A stretch of 64,000 nt of DNA from Platycnemis pennipes (GCA_933228895.1 OW121851.1:111001271-111065270), one strand, 5' to 3'; shown: positions 10,516 through 21,402, counted from the stretch's first letter. Notes: a model not told the origin generated them from the letters alone. Numbers and translations: made by a program.

Positions 10516-11140
10516 CCTCGCGAGCACAATCGCAATATTAGTAACTCTCATACCGGCTATTCCGTTAAAACAAAGTAACTCGTAATAAGAAAATAGGTGA
10601 CTTCGTTAATTCCACCTGAAGATGATCACTGTTTAGGGTAAGTTATGACCTGGGTTGAATGCCGAGTGGAAAATACAAAGTGACCTGGTATAAAAGCTAA
10701 GGTACAAAGCTATGAAAAAATTTCACGATGTGAAGCCAGATAAATTGCACCAAATAAATTCACGTAAGAATCAAAGTTTTCCCTTCAAAAAAGGGGAAGA
10801 AAAACCAGTTACATTTTTCTCCATAATAGTGGCAGACGAATTTTGTCTTCAACGAACTAGCAATGATCCGGAAGGATATAATAAATTTATTACATGCATG
10901 TTCCGCGTACAATTCAATTTTTAAAACGTTAGCTATATAAAAGATAAAATGCAAATTGTTTTCGCTAATTCGGTTTATCCTAAGTAGACAACAATTGAGT
11001 TGTAAAAAACTGAATTTTTATCTGGAGTCGTAAGGGACGACAGGAGCAACCCTGCTGCTTGAATTTTGTAGTAAGACATTGCAAACGCTAGTTGAATGTC
11101 TGATTCTTTTCCAAAGGTTATAAATTTTTTCTCATTACTT
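10516..11140. other. Unassigned non-coding stretch
   Basis: AT-rich, stops in all frames, no feature recognised. Confidence 0.4.
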
Positions 11141-11215
11141 CATCACCACCATCAGTCAACAATCCTATGATTGGTTAGACGCAGCCCTCCACTCGAATCT
11201 TCTATTGACTCTCAT
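11141..11215 (-). mobile_element. LINE-D 3' terminus fragment
   Basis: Reads CATCACCACC, then CAGTCAACAATCCTATGATT, then GACGCAGCCCTCCACTCG on the plus strand, which is the complement of the LINE-D 3' end. Only about 75 bp are present, a severely 5'-truncated copy. Confidence 0.75.
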
Positions 11216-12324
11216 TACTTAGGAGAGGATTTTTAAATGTAAAACTCATGTCCCAACGCCGAATTTGGTCACAGTTTTCAGTAGTAGATGTTAACAAGAA
11301 ATAATACATACAAATAAAAATAAAAATGGAGTTTTTATGATAATTATATTGAAGAAACACGAACGTGTTCTCATTTTTCTTATCCGAGTTCAGAATATAA
11401 CTTAGCAATAAATACATGACGTACATGACTGGTGAAGGTAGCAAGATGAATGGAGGAAATCCTTTCTTCTCTCGTAGCCTGATGGAAGATATGTGGTAAA
11501 TGACTGCATGAAATTGATACGCCAAATTATTTTTATTCATGCAAGGATTATATATATTTTTTAGTTGTATGCATCGATGAAGAATCACTATTAAATTTAT
11601 GGTTTTAAATGTATGTAGAAATATAATGTTTACCCTAGAACACACCACAATGTTATGTGGCATACCGTACGACATTTTAACCGTATGATTTTGAACCGAA
11701 CGTTTTTTGTTGGCCACTCATGGGTGTTTTAAGGTCTGTTTCCGCACTAATAGGCGCCGGAGAGACCGGGAGGAAAGGTAAAAGGATAGGAATGGGAGGT
11801 ATAAAGGATGAACTTTTTAATTGGGTGCCATACCTTATCAACCCAGTAATATATATCGAACTTAAAATTCGTAGCATAATATTTGCGAAAAATGGTATCG
11901 AACCGCATCGAGCAGTAGGTTCCGCCTTTGGCTTTGGAAGGAGACGTCAACCTGCAATGCGCAGAAGCGAACATTTTGAGATGGGACCGCGCATGAAATG
12001 GCCGAGATTGAATTAAGCACGGAGAAGAGGAAGGAAGAGGGAGAGTAGGTAACGACCTTTCTTGAAAAGAAGGCATTAGCAAGAGGAATGGTCGTTTTAT
12101 ACTGGGAGAAGGGAGTGGGGTAGAAGACCCTAGAAGAAGAAAGAGAAGGTGAAAAAGTTTATGGAGAGATGGGGAGACTTAGAGGGGAATGTAGGGGAGA
12201 TATGGGGCAAACTTAATCTTAGCATTAATAACTACCGCTATTGCTACTGCTAGTGGCAGGAGGGAGACGCATCCCATCATATCCCTCTACCTATTCTAGT
12301 TTTTAGGTGAAAAAGGTAAAAAAA
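11216..12324. other. Unassigned non-coding stretch
   Basis: A 171-codon minus-strand frame (11202-11717) and a 111-codon frame (11747-12082) are open but have AT-driven composition, no domain, and competing frames on the other strand. Purine-rich GGAAGAGG-type sequence runs from about 12020 to 12200. Confidence 0.4.
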
Positions 12325-12750
12325 ATTATCATAAAAAATACTAATTATTTATGGATTTTTCCTTATCTGCACAATATGTAATTTATCTGTATGGGGGGTC
12401 GTGGGGGCCAACCGCCTAGGGACCGTAGGGTCCCGGGTTCAAATCCCGGGCTAGAACTTTCTGGACACCCCAACCTAAAATCCTCGCCGTTCGATTTTCT
12501 GCGTGTCAGAACTTCGTAGGAAATCGCAGGTGGCCCAGGGAAAGGAACTGACTCCCTTACCCTGAATGTGTGTGAATTTCACACGCCAATACCTCAGTAC
12601 GGGGCTCTACCCTCACCTATCAAAGACCAACCTACGGGTTGAAAATAACTTTTTCACAATATGTAAATCCCCAGGCATCAGACAGAGAATATGAATTGGA
12701 TTGATTATTGAATATTGATGGAATTTTGGCCAAAATTATGATCATCTATC
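12325..12750 (+). repeat. Unknown repeat interrupted by SINE-B
   Basis: The flanks of the SINE-B at 12382-12654 (about 12325-12381 and 12667-12750) align with the uninterrupted 13484-13600. Shared blocks are ATCATAAAAAAT, CCTTATCTGCACAATATG, CCCCAGG..GA, GACAGAG and GAATTTTG. The second copy therefore acts as an empty-site relative of the SINE insertion. Confidence 0.65.
12382..12654 (+). mobile_element. SINE-B copy with target site duplication
   Basis: A tRNA-like head (B-box GGTTCAAATCC around 12439) is followed by a body of about 200 bp with TGTGTGAATTTCACACGCCA. It is flanked by a perfect 12-bp direct repeat, CACAATATGTAA, at 12370-12381 and 12655-12666. That is the hallmark of LINE-mediated retroposition. 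A second copy lies inverted at 13205-13478. Confidence 0.88.
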
Positions 12751-12806
12751 TCTACACATAGAAGTAGTTGTTTCAGGCTTGATTTGGTGGAATTTCATGG
12801 CGAAAG

Positions 12807-12910
12807 AAAAAACTGGAAATTTTCCACAAGAATAAGGATTTTTACTTGACCGGTTTCGGTGTACAACACCAGTAAAAATCCTTATTCTTGTGGAAAATTG
12901 CCAGTTTTTT
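12807..12910. repeat. Foldback element with a GAAAC-N2-GTC core
   Basis: Near-perfect inverted arms of about 40 bp (12807-12847 and 12871-12910) share ACTGGAAATTTTCCACAAG. On the minus strand the centre reads GGTG-TTGTA-CACC, then GAAACCGGTC, that is a short hairpin followed by GAAAC-CG-GTC. The same arrangement and the same TTTTCCACAA arm motif occur in the foldbacks at 14441-14919 and 22980-23093, so they form one family. Confidence 0.8.
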
Positions 12911-12918
12911 ATTTGGTA

Positions 12919-13080
12919 TCTCTACACAATACCCTGCGAGCCACTGCGAGGGTGTGTGGCAAGGGGTGAAGATGACCAAATACGCATTACTTACATGAAA
13001 CTAAGAGCTACAGTGCTTCTACCTCATCGAGACGTGTTAAAGTCGTGTGAAACTAGTTGGTTAGTATCTACATATTAACG
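12919..13080 (-). mobile_element. Short element with CR1-like 3' tail
   Basis: Begins with CTCTACACAATACCCTGCGAG and GGTGTGTGGCAAGGGGTGAA (complement of the LINE tail), then a body with GATGACCAAATACGC, TGAAACTAG and GGTTAGTATCTACAT. The body matches 30500-30745 and the complement of 20108-20328, not the CR1-like 3' UTR at 33892-34305. So a short element shares the LINE tail. Confidence 0.7.
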
Positions 13081-13204
13081 AAGTTATTACTGGTTAGAAA
13101 GCCGAGGCTCTATATAATATGTTCATCTGCATTTCCCCATCATGGACGTGTTATTAATTTTATAGCATGCCTCTGCTGACTACTCGAATAATATAATAAA
13201 TAAT

Positions 13205-13478
13205 AGTGCGTTCAACAGGAAGGCTGGTTTTTGATAGGTGAGATTATAGCTCATCCCGTACTAATCCATTGGCGTGTGAAATTCACACATTCAGTGTAGG
13301 GGGGCAGTTCATTTCCCTGAGCCACCTGCGATTTCCAACGAAGTTATTGCGCAGCAGAAAGTCGAATCGTTAGGATTTTAGGTGGGGGCATCCAGAATGG
13401 CTCCTGCCCGGGATCTGAACCCAAGAAACTCCGGTCAATAGGTCAGCACTTGACCCGCTAGGTCACCACGACCCCTCA
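13205..13478 (-). mobile_element. SINE-B copy, inverted
   Basis: Complement of 12382-12654 over its whole length. The CCATTGGCGTGTGAAATTCA block and the GGGATCTGAACCC B-box complement are clear. Imperfect direct repeats of about 20 bp (CTCGAATAATATAATAAA at 13183, CTCTAATAATATCATAAA at 13479) flank it and are probably the diverged target duplication. Confidence 0.82.
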
Positions 13479-13483
13479 CTCTA

Positions 13484-13600
13484 ATAATATCATAAAAAAT
13501 TCAATTATGAATAAAATTGTCCTTATTTGTACAATATGCAATTCCCCAGGGATGAGACAGAGTGCATCAATGTTTATAGAATTTTGACTGAAATCCCATT
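13484..13600 (+). repeat. Empty-site copy of the repeat flanking SINE-B
   Basis: Matches 12325-12381 joined to 12667-12750, without the SINE. It lies directly beside the inverted SINE-B copy. Confidence 0.6.
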
Positions 13601-13800
13601 AACTCAATAATTTAATTAGTTCTACCTTTCTCCGCCTTCGTATTCACATGATACAAGGAGGTAAGATTGTACTGAAGGCGGCATCCCGGCTGATTTGAGA
13701 AGCAAGGTCGGCCACCTTGGTTGGTATAGGCATGAGGGCTATAGAGGGCTTATTACTCACGATACTCACGGATGTAGTGATTTTTGCACTAAATTGCGCA

Positions 13801-13858
13801 TTTATTTGACGAATATTAAAAATGCAATGCAATGCATTTTTAATATCCGTCAAATAAA
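13801..13858. repeat. Perfect-arm palindrome
   Basis: A 58-bp inverted repeat runs from TTTATTTGACG to CGTCAAATAAA with an AATGCAATGCAATGCATT centre. It could extrude as a hairpin. It is too short to classify and may be a tiny MITE. Confidence 0.85.
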
Positions 13859-13920
13859 CAGTTGACAGTGCGCAAACCCTTAAAGGAACGCCGAATATAT
13901 TGTCTAAATGCCTTAAAAAC

Positions 13921-14008
13921 GAACCAGTTTTAAGGATTATAATCAACTCTAGGTGGAACAAAATCCATTGAACCAGTTTTAAGGATTCTAGGTGGAACAA
14001 AATCCATT
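13921..14008 (+). repeat. Imperfect tandem duplication
   Basis: GAACCAGTTTTAAGGATT and CTAGGTGGAACAAAATCC occur twice in tandem, as a unit of about 49 bp then 38 bp. The first unit has an extra ATAATCAACT between the two blocks. Confidence 0.85.
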
Positions 14009-14440
14009 GCTACCAACTTAGATTATTAACTTCCATTAAAAATTTTAAATTTGGGAACGAGTTCATTGAAAATCATGTTTAAAAACATGTGCAGTCTCCA
14101 TAAGAGGCAGTGGAGAACGCAATGATTTGCGTCGGCAAGTTGGGGCTTAAACCTTCCCGTTAAACCCCAATGTTACTTCATTGCCCCCCATACGATAGTA
14201 GGTACGCATGTGCCGCCTCCGGTACATTCAAACATCCACGGTTTGTTTTTCCTAGATGTGTTGTTTCCATGGCAGCAACTTCAAGTAGATTTATCGTTAG
14301 ATGAAATAATGAGAGCTTCTAATTTGGCTTAATTGAAAATGTCCGAAGACTAGAGAATCCAAATGCCAAATTAGCTATGAAAAAAGATATCACCAATTTA
14401 TAGATTTATCGTTGCTGAAGATTCAATAATACTGTATTAT

Positions 14441-14919
14441 ATTAATGGAAAGATATTGCAATTTTCCACAAGTAAAAATGTATGTCGGCTAGTTTCGATT
14501 CTGCTACATCATTGTCAAGTTGACTTGTACACTTTAACTTGTAAATTCAACAGATTCAGGCGAGATATCGTGGAAGTTCTTCATAATGTAAGAGAAACAA
14601 TTGCACTTTTCCACAAATTGGTTTATTGCGTACAACGCGTTTCGGCTCACAGAGCCATCATCAGGTACAAGACAAAGTTATAAGAGAGTGTATGCATAGT
14701 TATATGCAATGTACTCTCTAATAACTTTGTCTTGTACCTGATGATGGCTCTGTGAGCCGAAACGCGTTGTACGCAATAAACCAATTTGTGGAAAAGTGCA
14801 ATTGTTTCTCTTACATTACTTTAACTTGTACACTAGTACCCTTGAAAACGATGCAGTGGCATCGAAACTAGTCGAAATACATTTTTACTTGTGGAAAATG
14901 GCAATATATTTCTATTAAT
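14441..14919. repeat. Nested foldback: one inverted-repeat element inside another
   Basis: Outer arms 14441-14545 and 14815-14919 (about 105 bp, imperfect) carry the ATTTTCCACAAGTAAAAATG motif. Inner arms 14587-14681 and 14722-14816 (about 95 bp, essentially perfect) carry CTTTTCCACAAATTGG. The inner loop is only about 40 bp. The inner element looks younger and sits in the loop of the older one. Both carry a short hairpin followed by GAAAC. The inner has CTGATGA-T-GGCTC-TGT-GAGCC-GAAAC (14738-14763, plus). The outer has GATGC-AGTG-GCATC-GAAACTAGTC (14850-14873, plus). Confidence 0.88.
14734..14772 (+). other. Hammerhead-ribozyme-like sequence
   Basis: GTAC, then CTGATGA (matching hammerhead core C-U-G-A-N-G-A), one extra T, a 5-bp hairpin GGCTC-TGT-GAGCC, GAAAC, GCGTT, then GTAC that pairs with the first GTAC. 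This follows helix I, core, helix II, GAAA and a minimal helix III as in the short hammerheads of Penelope-like retroelements. The extra T before helix II and the weak GTT cleavage triplet depart from the consensus, so activity is doubtful. An inverted copy lies in the left inner arm. Confidence 0.4.
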
Positions 14920-15056
14920 ATGGAACGTTTCCACCACATCACACATGAATCTGGTTTGTTTATATTTTCTTAGTTACAAAATGCCTCAGGCCGGAAGAAA
15001 CGGTGTAAAGATGGAGATGGAAGGGAAATGAGTGAATGGAAGGGTGGAGAAAAACA

Positions 15057-15150
15057 TCTACTTCTACGCAATACCCTACAAGCCACCGCGAGGATGTGTG
15101 GTAGGGGTAAAAGTCACCAAACAAGCGATATTGACATACAAACCCGGCGC
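15057..15150 (-). mobile_element. Short element with CR1-like 3' tail
   Basis: Begins CTACTTCTACGCAATACCC, then CAAGCCACCGCGAGGATGTG on the plus strand, then CACCAAACAAGCGATATTGACA, which matches the body of the 30500-30745 element. Truncated after about 95 bp. Confidence 0.65.
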
Positions 15151-15197
15151 CGGAAATACCCTACTCTTAACGAAAGGCCCCAAGGGGACCAAAGTTT

Positions 15198-16456
15198 CAT
15201 CATCATAAGTCATCAATCCTCAGATTAGTTTGACGCAGCTCTCCACTGAGTTCTTCTATCGGCTAATCTCTTCATATTCACGTAATTCTTCTCTTTCATA
15301 TCCTGTATCACTTGTTCCATATACCTTGCACGAGGCCCTCCTTTGCCAACCTTCCCTTCCACTTGTCCCTCGACGATTGTCTTCATCAGGCCATCATGTC
15401 TCAAGATATGACCGATTAAGTTATCCCTTCTTCTTTTTAGAGTTTTCAGCAGATTTCTCTTTTCTCCCACTCTTCTTAGGACTTCATTTGTCACTCGGTC
15501 GATCCATTTAATCTTCAGTATTCTTCTGTAGCACCACATTTCAAATGCTTCCACCCTTTTCTTTTCCGCTGCTGCCATTGTCCATGCCTCACTGCATAAA
15601 GAAAAACGCTCCAGATGTAGGTTCTGATGAATTGTTTCCTTACTTCTACGCTTGTATTTCCAGCGGTAAGTAGATTCTTCGTTTGATAGAATGACATCTA
15701 TGCCTGGGCTATTCTACTGACTATTTCTTTCTTCCTTCGTCCATCGTTGGTTATTTGGCTTCCAAGGAAACCGAACTTTCACCTCTTCCAGTTTTTATTT
15801 TCTAGTTTGACGCTGGTTTTGGCCTCTTCTTTCTTGCTGCACACCAATATTTTAGTTTTCTTCTTAGTAATCTGCAGATGATATCTGGCCATTGTCCTTT
15901 CCATGTTTCTTAGAGTCTTATTCAGATCCCTCTCTGTTTCTGCTCTGAGTGCTATGTCATCAGCGAATCTCAACATGCTAATTTTTCTCCATGGATATTC
16001 ACCCCAGAAGACTTCTCTTTGATTTCATTAATGGCTCTATGTGAACATTAAAAATAACGGGAGACACAGTGCACAGCCTTGTCTCACTCCTTTCCTTATT
16101 CTTGCTTCTTCACAGCTGGGTCCAGATTTAATCACAGCTTCTTGGTTTTTATACAAACTGTGGAAAATTCTTCGATCATTGTACGACACTCCAATTCCTT
16201 TCAGAATATCAAGCATTGAATTCCAATCCACATTGTCAAAAGCCTTCTCTAAATCCACAAATGCAATGAACGTTGGTTTGTTATTCTCCATTTCCTTATC
16301 TATGAGCAACCTAAGGGCCAATATCGCCTCTCTTGTACCCTTATTTTTTCTGAAACCAAATTGATCTTCATCCAGGAACTTCTCTGCTTTTCGTTCTATT
16401 CTTCTGTAAATGATCCTTGTCAGTATTATCGATGCATGTGTTTTTAGGCTTATAGT
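15198..16456 (-). mobile_element. LINE-D copy with target site duplication
   Basis: A 5'-truncated non-LTR retrotransposon of about 1.26 kb on the minus strand. Frame fragments in order give reverse transcriptase motif A (FVDLEKAFD), motif B (KGVRQGC) and the catalytic motif C (RFADDI). They continue into a C-terminal region with EAFEMWCYRRILKIKW and RRDNLIGHILRHDG, ending at the 3' terminus near 15215. Frameshifts near 16037, 15976, 15697 and 15578 break the frame. The direct repeat GACCAAAGTTT at 15187-15197 and 16457-16467 is the target duplication. The clade is uncertain: the C-terminal WCYRR..W region is typical of arthropod LINEs lacking RNase H. The endonuclease half is absent through truncation. 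Confidence 0.9.
15225..16456 (-). pseudogene. Reverse transcriptase remnant of LINE-D
   Basis: Coding remnant of the element above. RT fingers and palm sequence (SKILTRIIYRR-like start, DQFGFRKNKGT, AF-D motif, GVRQGC, FADD) spans about 16456-15780. Thumb and C-terminal sequence spans 15697-15225. The two aspartates of FADD and the motif A aspartates are intact, but at least four shifts and in-frame stops show the copy is dead. Confidence 0.85.
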
Positions 16457-16467
16457 GACCAAAGTTT

Positions 16468-18626
16468 TGACTATCAATTTTAAACCGATTTGGATTATTA
16501 TTGTTTGTAACGTATCTCCTCCCGAGACCTTAAAATTCTCTTACCGAAGGACAGGGTGAGAAAGTGAAAACAAGAATGAGGGGTCAAAATAGTCGGGGCA
16601 CGGTGCGGCGCGGAGGGGCATGGCGTTCAGGGTGAATGTGGCAACGTCGCACTTTTCCATCTACAGCGAGCGACTGAACCGCCACATACAAATAAAAAAA
16701 TATATAAAAAGTCGATTAATTAGTGTTCTTGATGACGAAGTATAACGTTATTTGGTTATGTTAGGACAACAACGCGAGCAATTTTTCGATCACACAAGAG
16801 CCGATAGAAAAGCTTCTGATAAAAATTATTATAGTATTTTTGTTTGGACCGATGAAATTCTGAATTTGATTAAAAAAATTTAGAACACATTTACGTTTAC
16901 GTTGCATTAAAGTATGAATAGGATCTGCGTACGGATTTTAGAGGTATATATTTTTTTAAACGGAAACGGAAATGTTGCCCCAGTTGCCTGTGTTGTTGAA
17001 AATCCTATTCCATGTATTTGAAAAGTTACGACCATATTCCGTATTTTAATTGTTGCGCCTTTTCAAATTAGTTCACTGTTTCGTTATATGCGGTGAGTTA
17101 AGTTAGGAATGTGGAAATGATGATATGATAAGTTATGATAGGCGTGTTTTACATATGAGAACACTATAGGGGCCGTAATACCTCCATCGTATAATAACAG
17201 ATTTTATGCGTGGATTGATGTCAGATTTTCATCTTAAAGCTTAGTTGTTACCATGGAGGCATTTTCAGTAAATATGGATGATGCGTTACCCATTTTATAC
17301 TGATTGAACATATAATCATTCTCGATCTACTACATTTCCTATGATTTACGCCATACTTACTGACCATCAGCTGGAAAAAATTATTTAATTAACAGGAAAG
17401 TAGCATTCCTTTTTAATGCAGCCTTTAATAATGATGTTTTGATGCAGGTTTCACCATTCACGCGGAGGTTAATAATAAGGGGAAAGTTAACGCAAGATGT
17501 AATAAATGACGCTGTGTCAATGTGGCTTAACGAATTCACACAGACCTCGGGGACGTCATTTTGGGATTAAACCCAAATTGATGGAAGATTAGACGGATAT
17601 ATGCACATTCAATATGGATGGTTGAAAGGGATTTTAGCCCAAACCCACAACCAGAATCCTTCGCCATTTTCCATTACCTACGCCTCCTGAACCCAAAATT
17701 TTCATAGCTCACCTTATTCCCGACCTAAACCTCTGAAATCCGATTAGGTATATCCCCTTTACCCGCAGTATCCGGACATTTTAGGGTCGTCTGGGGCTTC
17801 TATTTCGACACGCACCGTTGTGACGGCTGGTGCGTATGTGCGAATGCCGTTCACGCATGGCACAGTGCCTCTGCTACGCTAACAATCACTTCGAGTGCAG
17901 ACGAGTCCTCTAGATGTCATTAACTTCGAGTGAGCGAGCGAAAAAAAATGAAAAAAGAAAACTGAAATTGAGAAAAAAAACGAACGAGCGAAATGCGTTT
18001 CGAAGGCGAGCTCGGAAACAATTGAATGATTTCCCTCCGTGCCAGCTCTTCTCTCTTGGTGTTCTGGTACGGACAGACATTACCCTGGGGTAGCTTTTAG
18101 AGAGTGTGTACGATGGGGGGGAGGGGTTGGGGAGGAAGGGGGGGAAGGGACCTCGTTTTTGACGTTTGATGAGCGAGTGGAGATATGGAAAGAATTGCGT
18201 TCGAGGAAATTCAGAACGTCCCCATGGAGATTTGAAGGGGATTCTGTTGTTCAAAAAGGGCAGTCGAATTGGAAACGGACGCGAAATTTCGGCGGTTGCG
18301 AATTGTTAAAATCGTGAATTGAAAACCGAATTTTTTGATGCGTTGCCTCTGGTTGTTTGAATCCCACGAGTTATTATTTTACTTTTTTTGCGTTCTGATT
18401 TCTGGGCGGTTCGAAGTGCGAGAGATTATCGCTCTGGGGTTGGCAGAAAAAACTGAAGATAAACGATGAAATGTTTCAATGCGAATCAGATTCGTATCAT
18501 CCTCATCCACTGTATTCCGCATTGGAAATCAGGAAAAAATTATGAATTGGGAATTCTATCGCTTTTATCAATGTGAAAGGTTGTCTTGGAAATAATAAAA
18601 ATTAACTGTAATTTTCTGCCTACTGT
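16468..18626. other. Unassigned stretch
   Basis: More than 2 kb without a recognised repeat or gene. A GC- and CpG-richer interval lies near 16600-16680 and another at about 17980-18320, the latter with G runs (18114-18150). A 114-codon minus frame and a 92-codon plus frame overlap there. Both are low-complexity and not convincing. Confidence 0.4.
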
Positions 18627-19340
18627 CCGCGCCAAAATCTTGTAGACTCAAGTTTAAACCTAAATAACTCCGAAGCCGTTCATCGGATTTTCACGTTATT
18701 TACATATTAATGTAGATAATTTTGTTGTTGGCTGATTACTTTGTTAGAATAATTTTTAAACACAAATTTTGGACCTGTTTCTCACGTTAGAGTAAAAAAG
18801 GGCCCATTTTTTTAGCGCTACTGCGCCATGCGTCATTTTGACGTCTAATAACTGCCAAGCAAAGCCTTTGGCTGAAACAAAATTTTAATAAAAGGTGAAT
18901 TATATCTTTATTATTACGTCTACGAAGTTTCAAGGTTTTAACTTTAGTACTTATTGGTATGCTGTTCCATTTATAACCGCACTTTTTATCAACTACTATG
19001 CATCATTGCGCCACGAGACTAAAACTCTCATCTTCCTCTTTACATTTCCAGAGCGAATCAGATATTATCATTTAGCTGAAGTTAGTACCTTGTTTTATAT
19101 CGAATTTTATGCTTCCTTAAATAACGCGCGAGCCCAGAGCAGGACACTCCGCTGGGACGCTGGTTGCCGGTGACAAACTTGAGAAACAGGTCCAAAATTT
19201 GTCTTTAAAATTTACCTACTCTAACAATGTATTCAATCAACAACAAAGTTATCTAAATTAATATATAAATAACGTGGTAATAGGATGAAGGGTTTCGGAG
19301 TTTCGGATTTAAACTCTAGTCTACAAGATTTTGGCACGGA
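18627..19340. mobile_element. Foldback or MITE with arms of about 165 bp
   Basis: Inverted arms 18627-18797 and 19180-19340 share GCCAAAATCTTGTAGACT, TTTGTTGTTG, AATTTTGGACCTGTTTCTCA and other blocks. The loop of about 380 bp carries no recognisable protein. Arms that fill nearly half the element and the lack of coding suit a non-autonomous DNA transposon. No target duplication was identified. Confidence 0.82.
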
Positions 19341-19352
19341 AAGTAATTTATA

Positions 19353-19662
19353 TTCGGTAGGCGTGGTAGCTAGGGTATTAGCGTCCTATCCCTAGGGCCG
19401 GGGTTCGAATCTAGGCTGTGGTAGAGATTATTAATATGTTAACAAGCCCCCACTTGAGTGATGTGTGGAGGGCAAATCAAGTACTATAATGTATCCGAAA
19501 TATGGCGCTATAACCGTATACCGAATTGGCATATTTCGTTAACAGCAGGCTAATGAGGGGCGGGACTCTCTCCTACCTACCTCCGCTTCCTGAAAAATTC
19601 CTAAACGCACACAGTAGCCAGTCTATTCTGAATGGCTCAAATAACCCTAGCTGTTGATCGTC
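19353..19662 (+). mobile_element. SINE-A copy, near full length
   Basis: tRNA-like head with an A-box-like GCGTGGTAGCTAGGGTATTA and the B-box GGTTCGAATCT. The body ends in the family tail TCCGCTTCCTGAAAAATTCC, then GAATGGCTCAAATAACCC and AGCTGTTGATCG, which matches the complement of 50028-50130. About 310 bp. It begins only about 12 bp from the foldback on its left. Confidence 0.82.
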
Positions 19663-20107
19663 ATTCAAAAATAAAGAACACAACTTCTTCAAAACGGCAT
19701 TTACCTTTATGTTACTTGAACGACAGCTAATTATCCTTCAACCTTTTCTCTATTCTTTAAATATTCTTGCCTCTGTTCAATGACCAACCTTATACTTAGG
19801 GAAAATACTGTCTATCTATCGCTCGTCTCTTCAGCGAAAATACAAATAATTCATCTCCAATTTTTCAATTCTTCAGCAAATTATGAGCGGAAGAATTATG
19901 CACAGAATCTTTGAAAAAAATTATGTTGATCTTGTTTCACTTTTCTCTGCGACTCATAAGACATCATCACGTCATAAATCCTGTGGTTTCGTGAATCCAA
20001 ATAACTCATCAAAATTTTGATCAACTGATCTCATAATGACAAATATTAAATCAGGCTCAAATTTGTTAAATCGAGGTATCTCATATGTCATTTTTCTCCT
20101 GTACTAT
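19663..20107. other. Unassigned non-coding stretch
   Basis: AT-rich, nothing recognised. Confidence 0.4.
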
Positions 20108-20328
20108 AAAAGAGCGCAATAGGCAGCACAGCAAAGGGGAAATATTTTAGAATATTCCGTAGTGCATGATGCATGTATTAGTCCCTTAAATACTATAGAT
20201 ACTAACAATCTAGTTGCATGAGAACCTATAGTTGTTTGTTTGCATGCCAATAGTGCATGCTTGGTGATCTTCACCCCCTGCCACAAACCCTCACGGTGGC
20301 TTGCAGGGTATCTCGTAGATGTAGATGC
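20108..20328 (+). mobile_element. Short element with CR1-like 3' tail
   Basis: Complement of 30500-30745 over its whole length: GCAATAGGCAGCA at the 5' side, ACTAACAATCTAGTTGCATG, GCATGCTTGGTGATCTTCACC, then the tail CCCTCACGGTGGCTTGCAGG and GTAGATGTAGATG. The 3' simple repeat (GTAGAT)n fits target-primed insertion. No protein is encoded and no RNA polymerase III box was recognised. Confidence 0.78.
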
Positions 20329-20329
20329 A

Positions 20330-21325
20330 TCTCCATGGAAATACACTCGCCATTGCAAAACATTGCTTCTGTTTTCTACATCTCTTTCTCTCTTCTATTG
20401 ACAAGTGTTTAGCAATGAATAAGGCCTCTATGAAGAAGATTTTAAAAACTAGCTTTTGGCATAATGTACGTAGCCCACGTAACAACACATTGTTTTTGGT
20501 TTAAAATGAAATATAAAAGAAGGATATTTTAAATAAATGCGTAACGGAAGGAGAACGCTTCATAGAAACGTCATTTTAAAAAAAACTAAGGAAGGATTAT
20601 AGTCGACAGGAGACAATTTAATGCTTTCAATCTCTCAATCGTGTAATTATAAAGATTTTGTAAATTTTAAGACCTGACAGTTCTATTTTTCGACATCCCG
20701 AAAAAAAGATAAATTCGTATTTTAGGCGGCGGAGTGGTATTCGAATTTGCGAAATTTCGCACAGGTTTAATGGTAATAAAATAATAATGATATTACAATG
20801 AGTACCAAGTTGAAATAAAATTTTTAACTCTTTTTATTAAGAGCAATGCAGTTCCGAGGATCGTCATTTTTATTCCTTTTATTTTTATTGCCGCACTTTA
20901 CTTGTCATCCATTAGTATTCGAATTGCATCTCGACCGGTCTACATAAAAAAAAACACCGTCTCGGTGGAGCCTCAGTTTGTCTAGCGGCAAAAGAAAGTG
21001 CGCATTAAATCCATTTCCCCGGCGAGCCATTTCGCACTACTCCTCCCTCTCTATCATCGCTTCCCAAATGGCCGACACGAGTGCGCGGGGACTTGCTTCT
21101 GGAATGCCTCCATCTGAAAGTACTGCTGCATGACCCGCATTCTCTCTCCATCGATCAGCTGCTCAAGCGCTCTTGAAATCACCTGCCTCTTGAAGGGGTT
21201 GCGTCCAGATTCGCGGTGCTATTGGCACCAAGGAATTCGTGACGCAGGAACTAAGCGTAAAAATGGACGAGTAGAAGTACGTCTTGAGATCACTTGTTAT
21301 TAAAAACCAGAGAGATATATATGTA
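20330..21325. other. Unassigned stretch
   Basis: No feature recognised. Short open frames around 20290-20490 partly read through the LINE-tail element in antisense. Confidence 0.4.
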
Positions 21326-21402
21326 ACAATAAAACTGGTCACAGGCGTTACAAAAGTGACGTATGACCAAAAGTGACGTAAAATGTGACCTGTTTTATTG
21401 AT
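21326..21402. repeat. Imperfect palindrome
   Basis: ATAAAACTGGTCACAGGCGT on the left and ACGTAAAATGTGACCTGTTT on the right are inverted partners, with an inner CAAAAGTGACGTATGACCAA. It would fold into a hairpin of about 75 nt. It could be a small MITE beside the SINE-C cluster. Confidence 0.65.

Noticed and set aside
10620..10700. CCTGAAGATGATC motif near 10616 as another hammerhead-like core
   Set aside because: CTGAAGA is present, but no adjacent hairpin followed by GAAAC was found.
15230..16364. Plus-strand open frames across the LINE-D copy
   Set aside because: They are antisense to recognised reverse transcriptase blocks on the minus strand.
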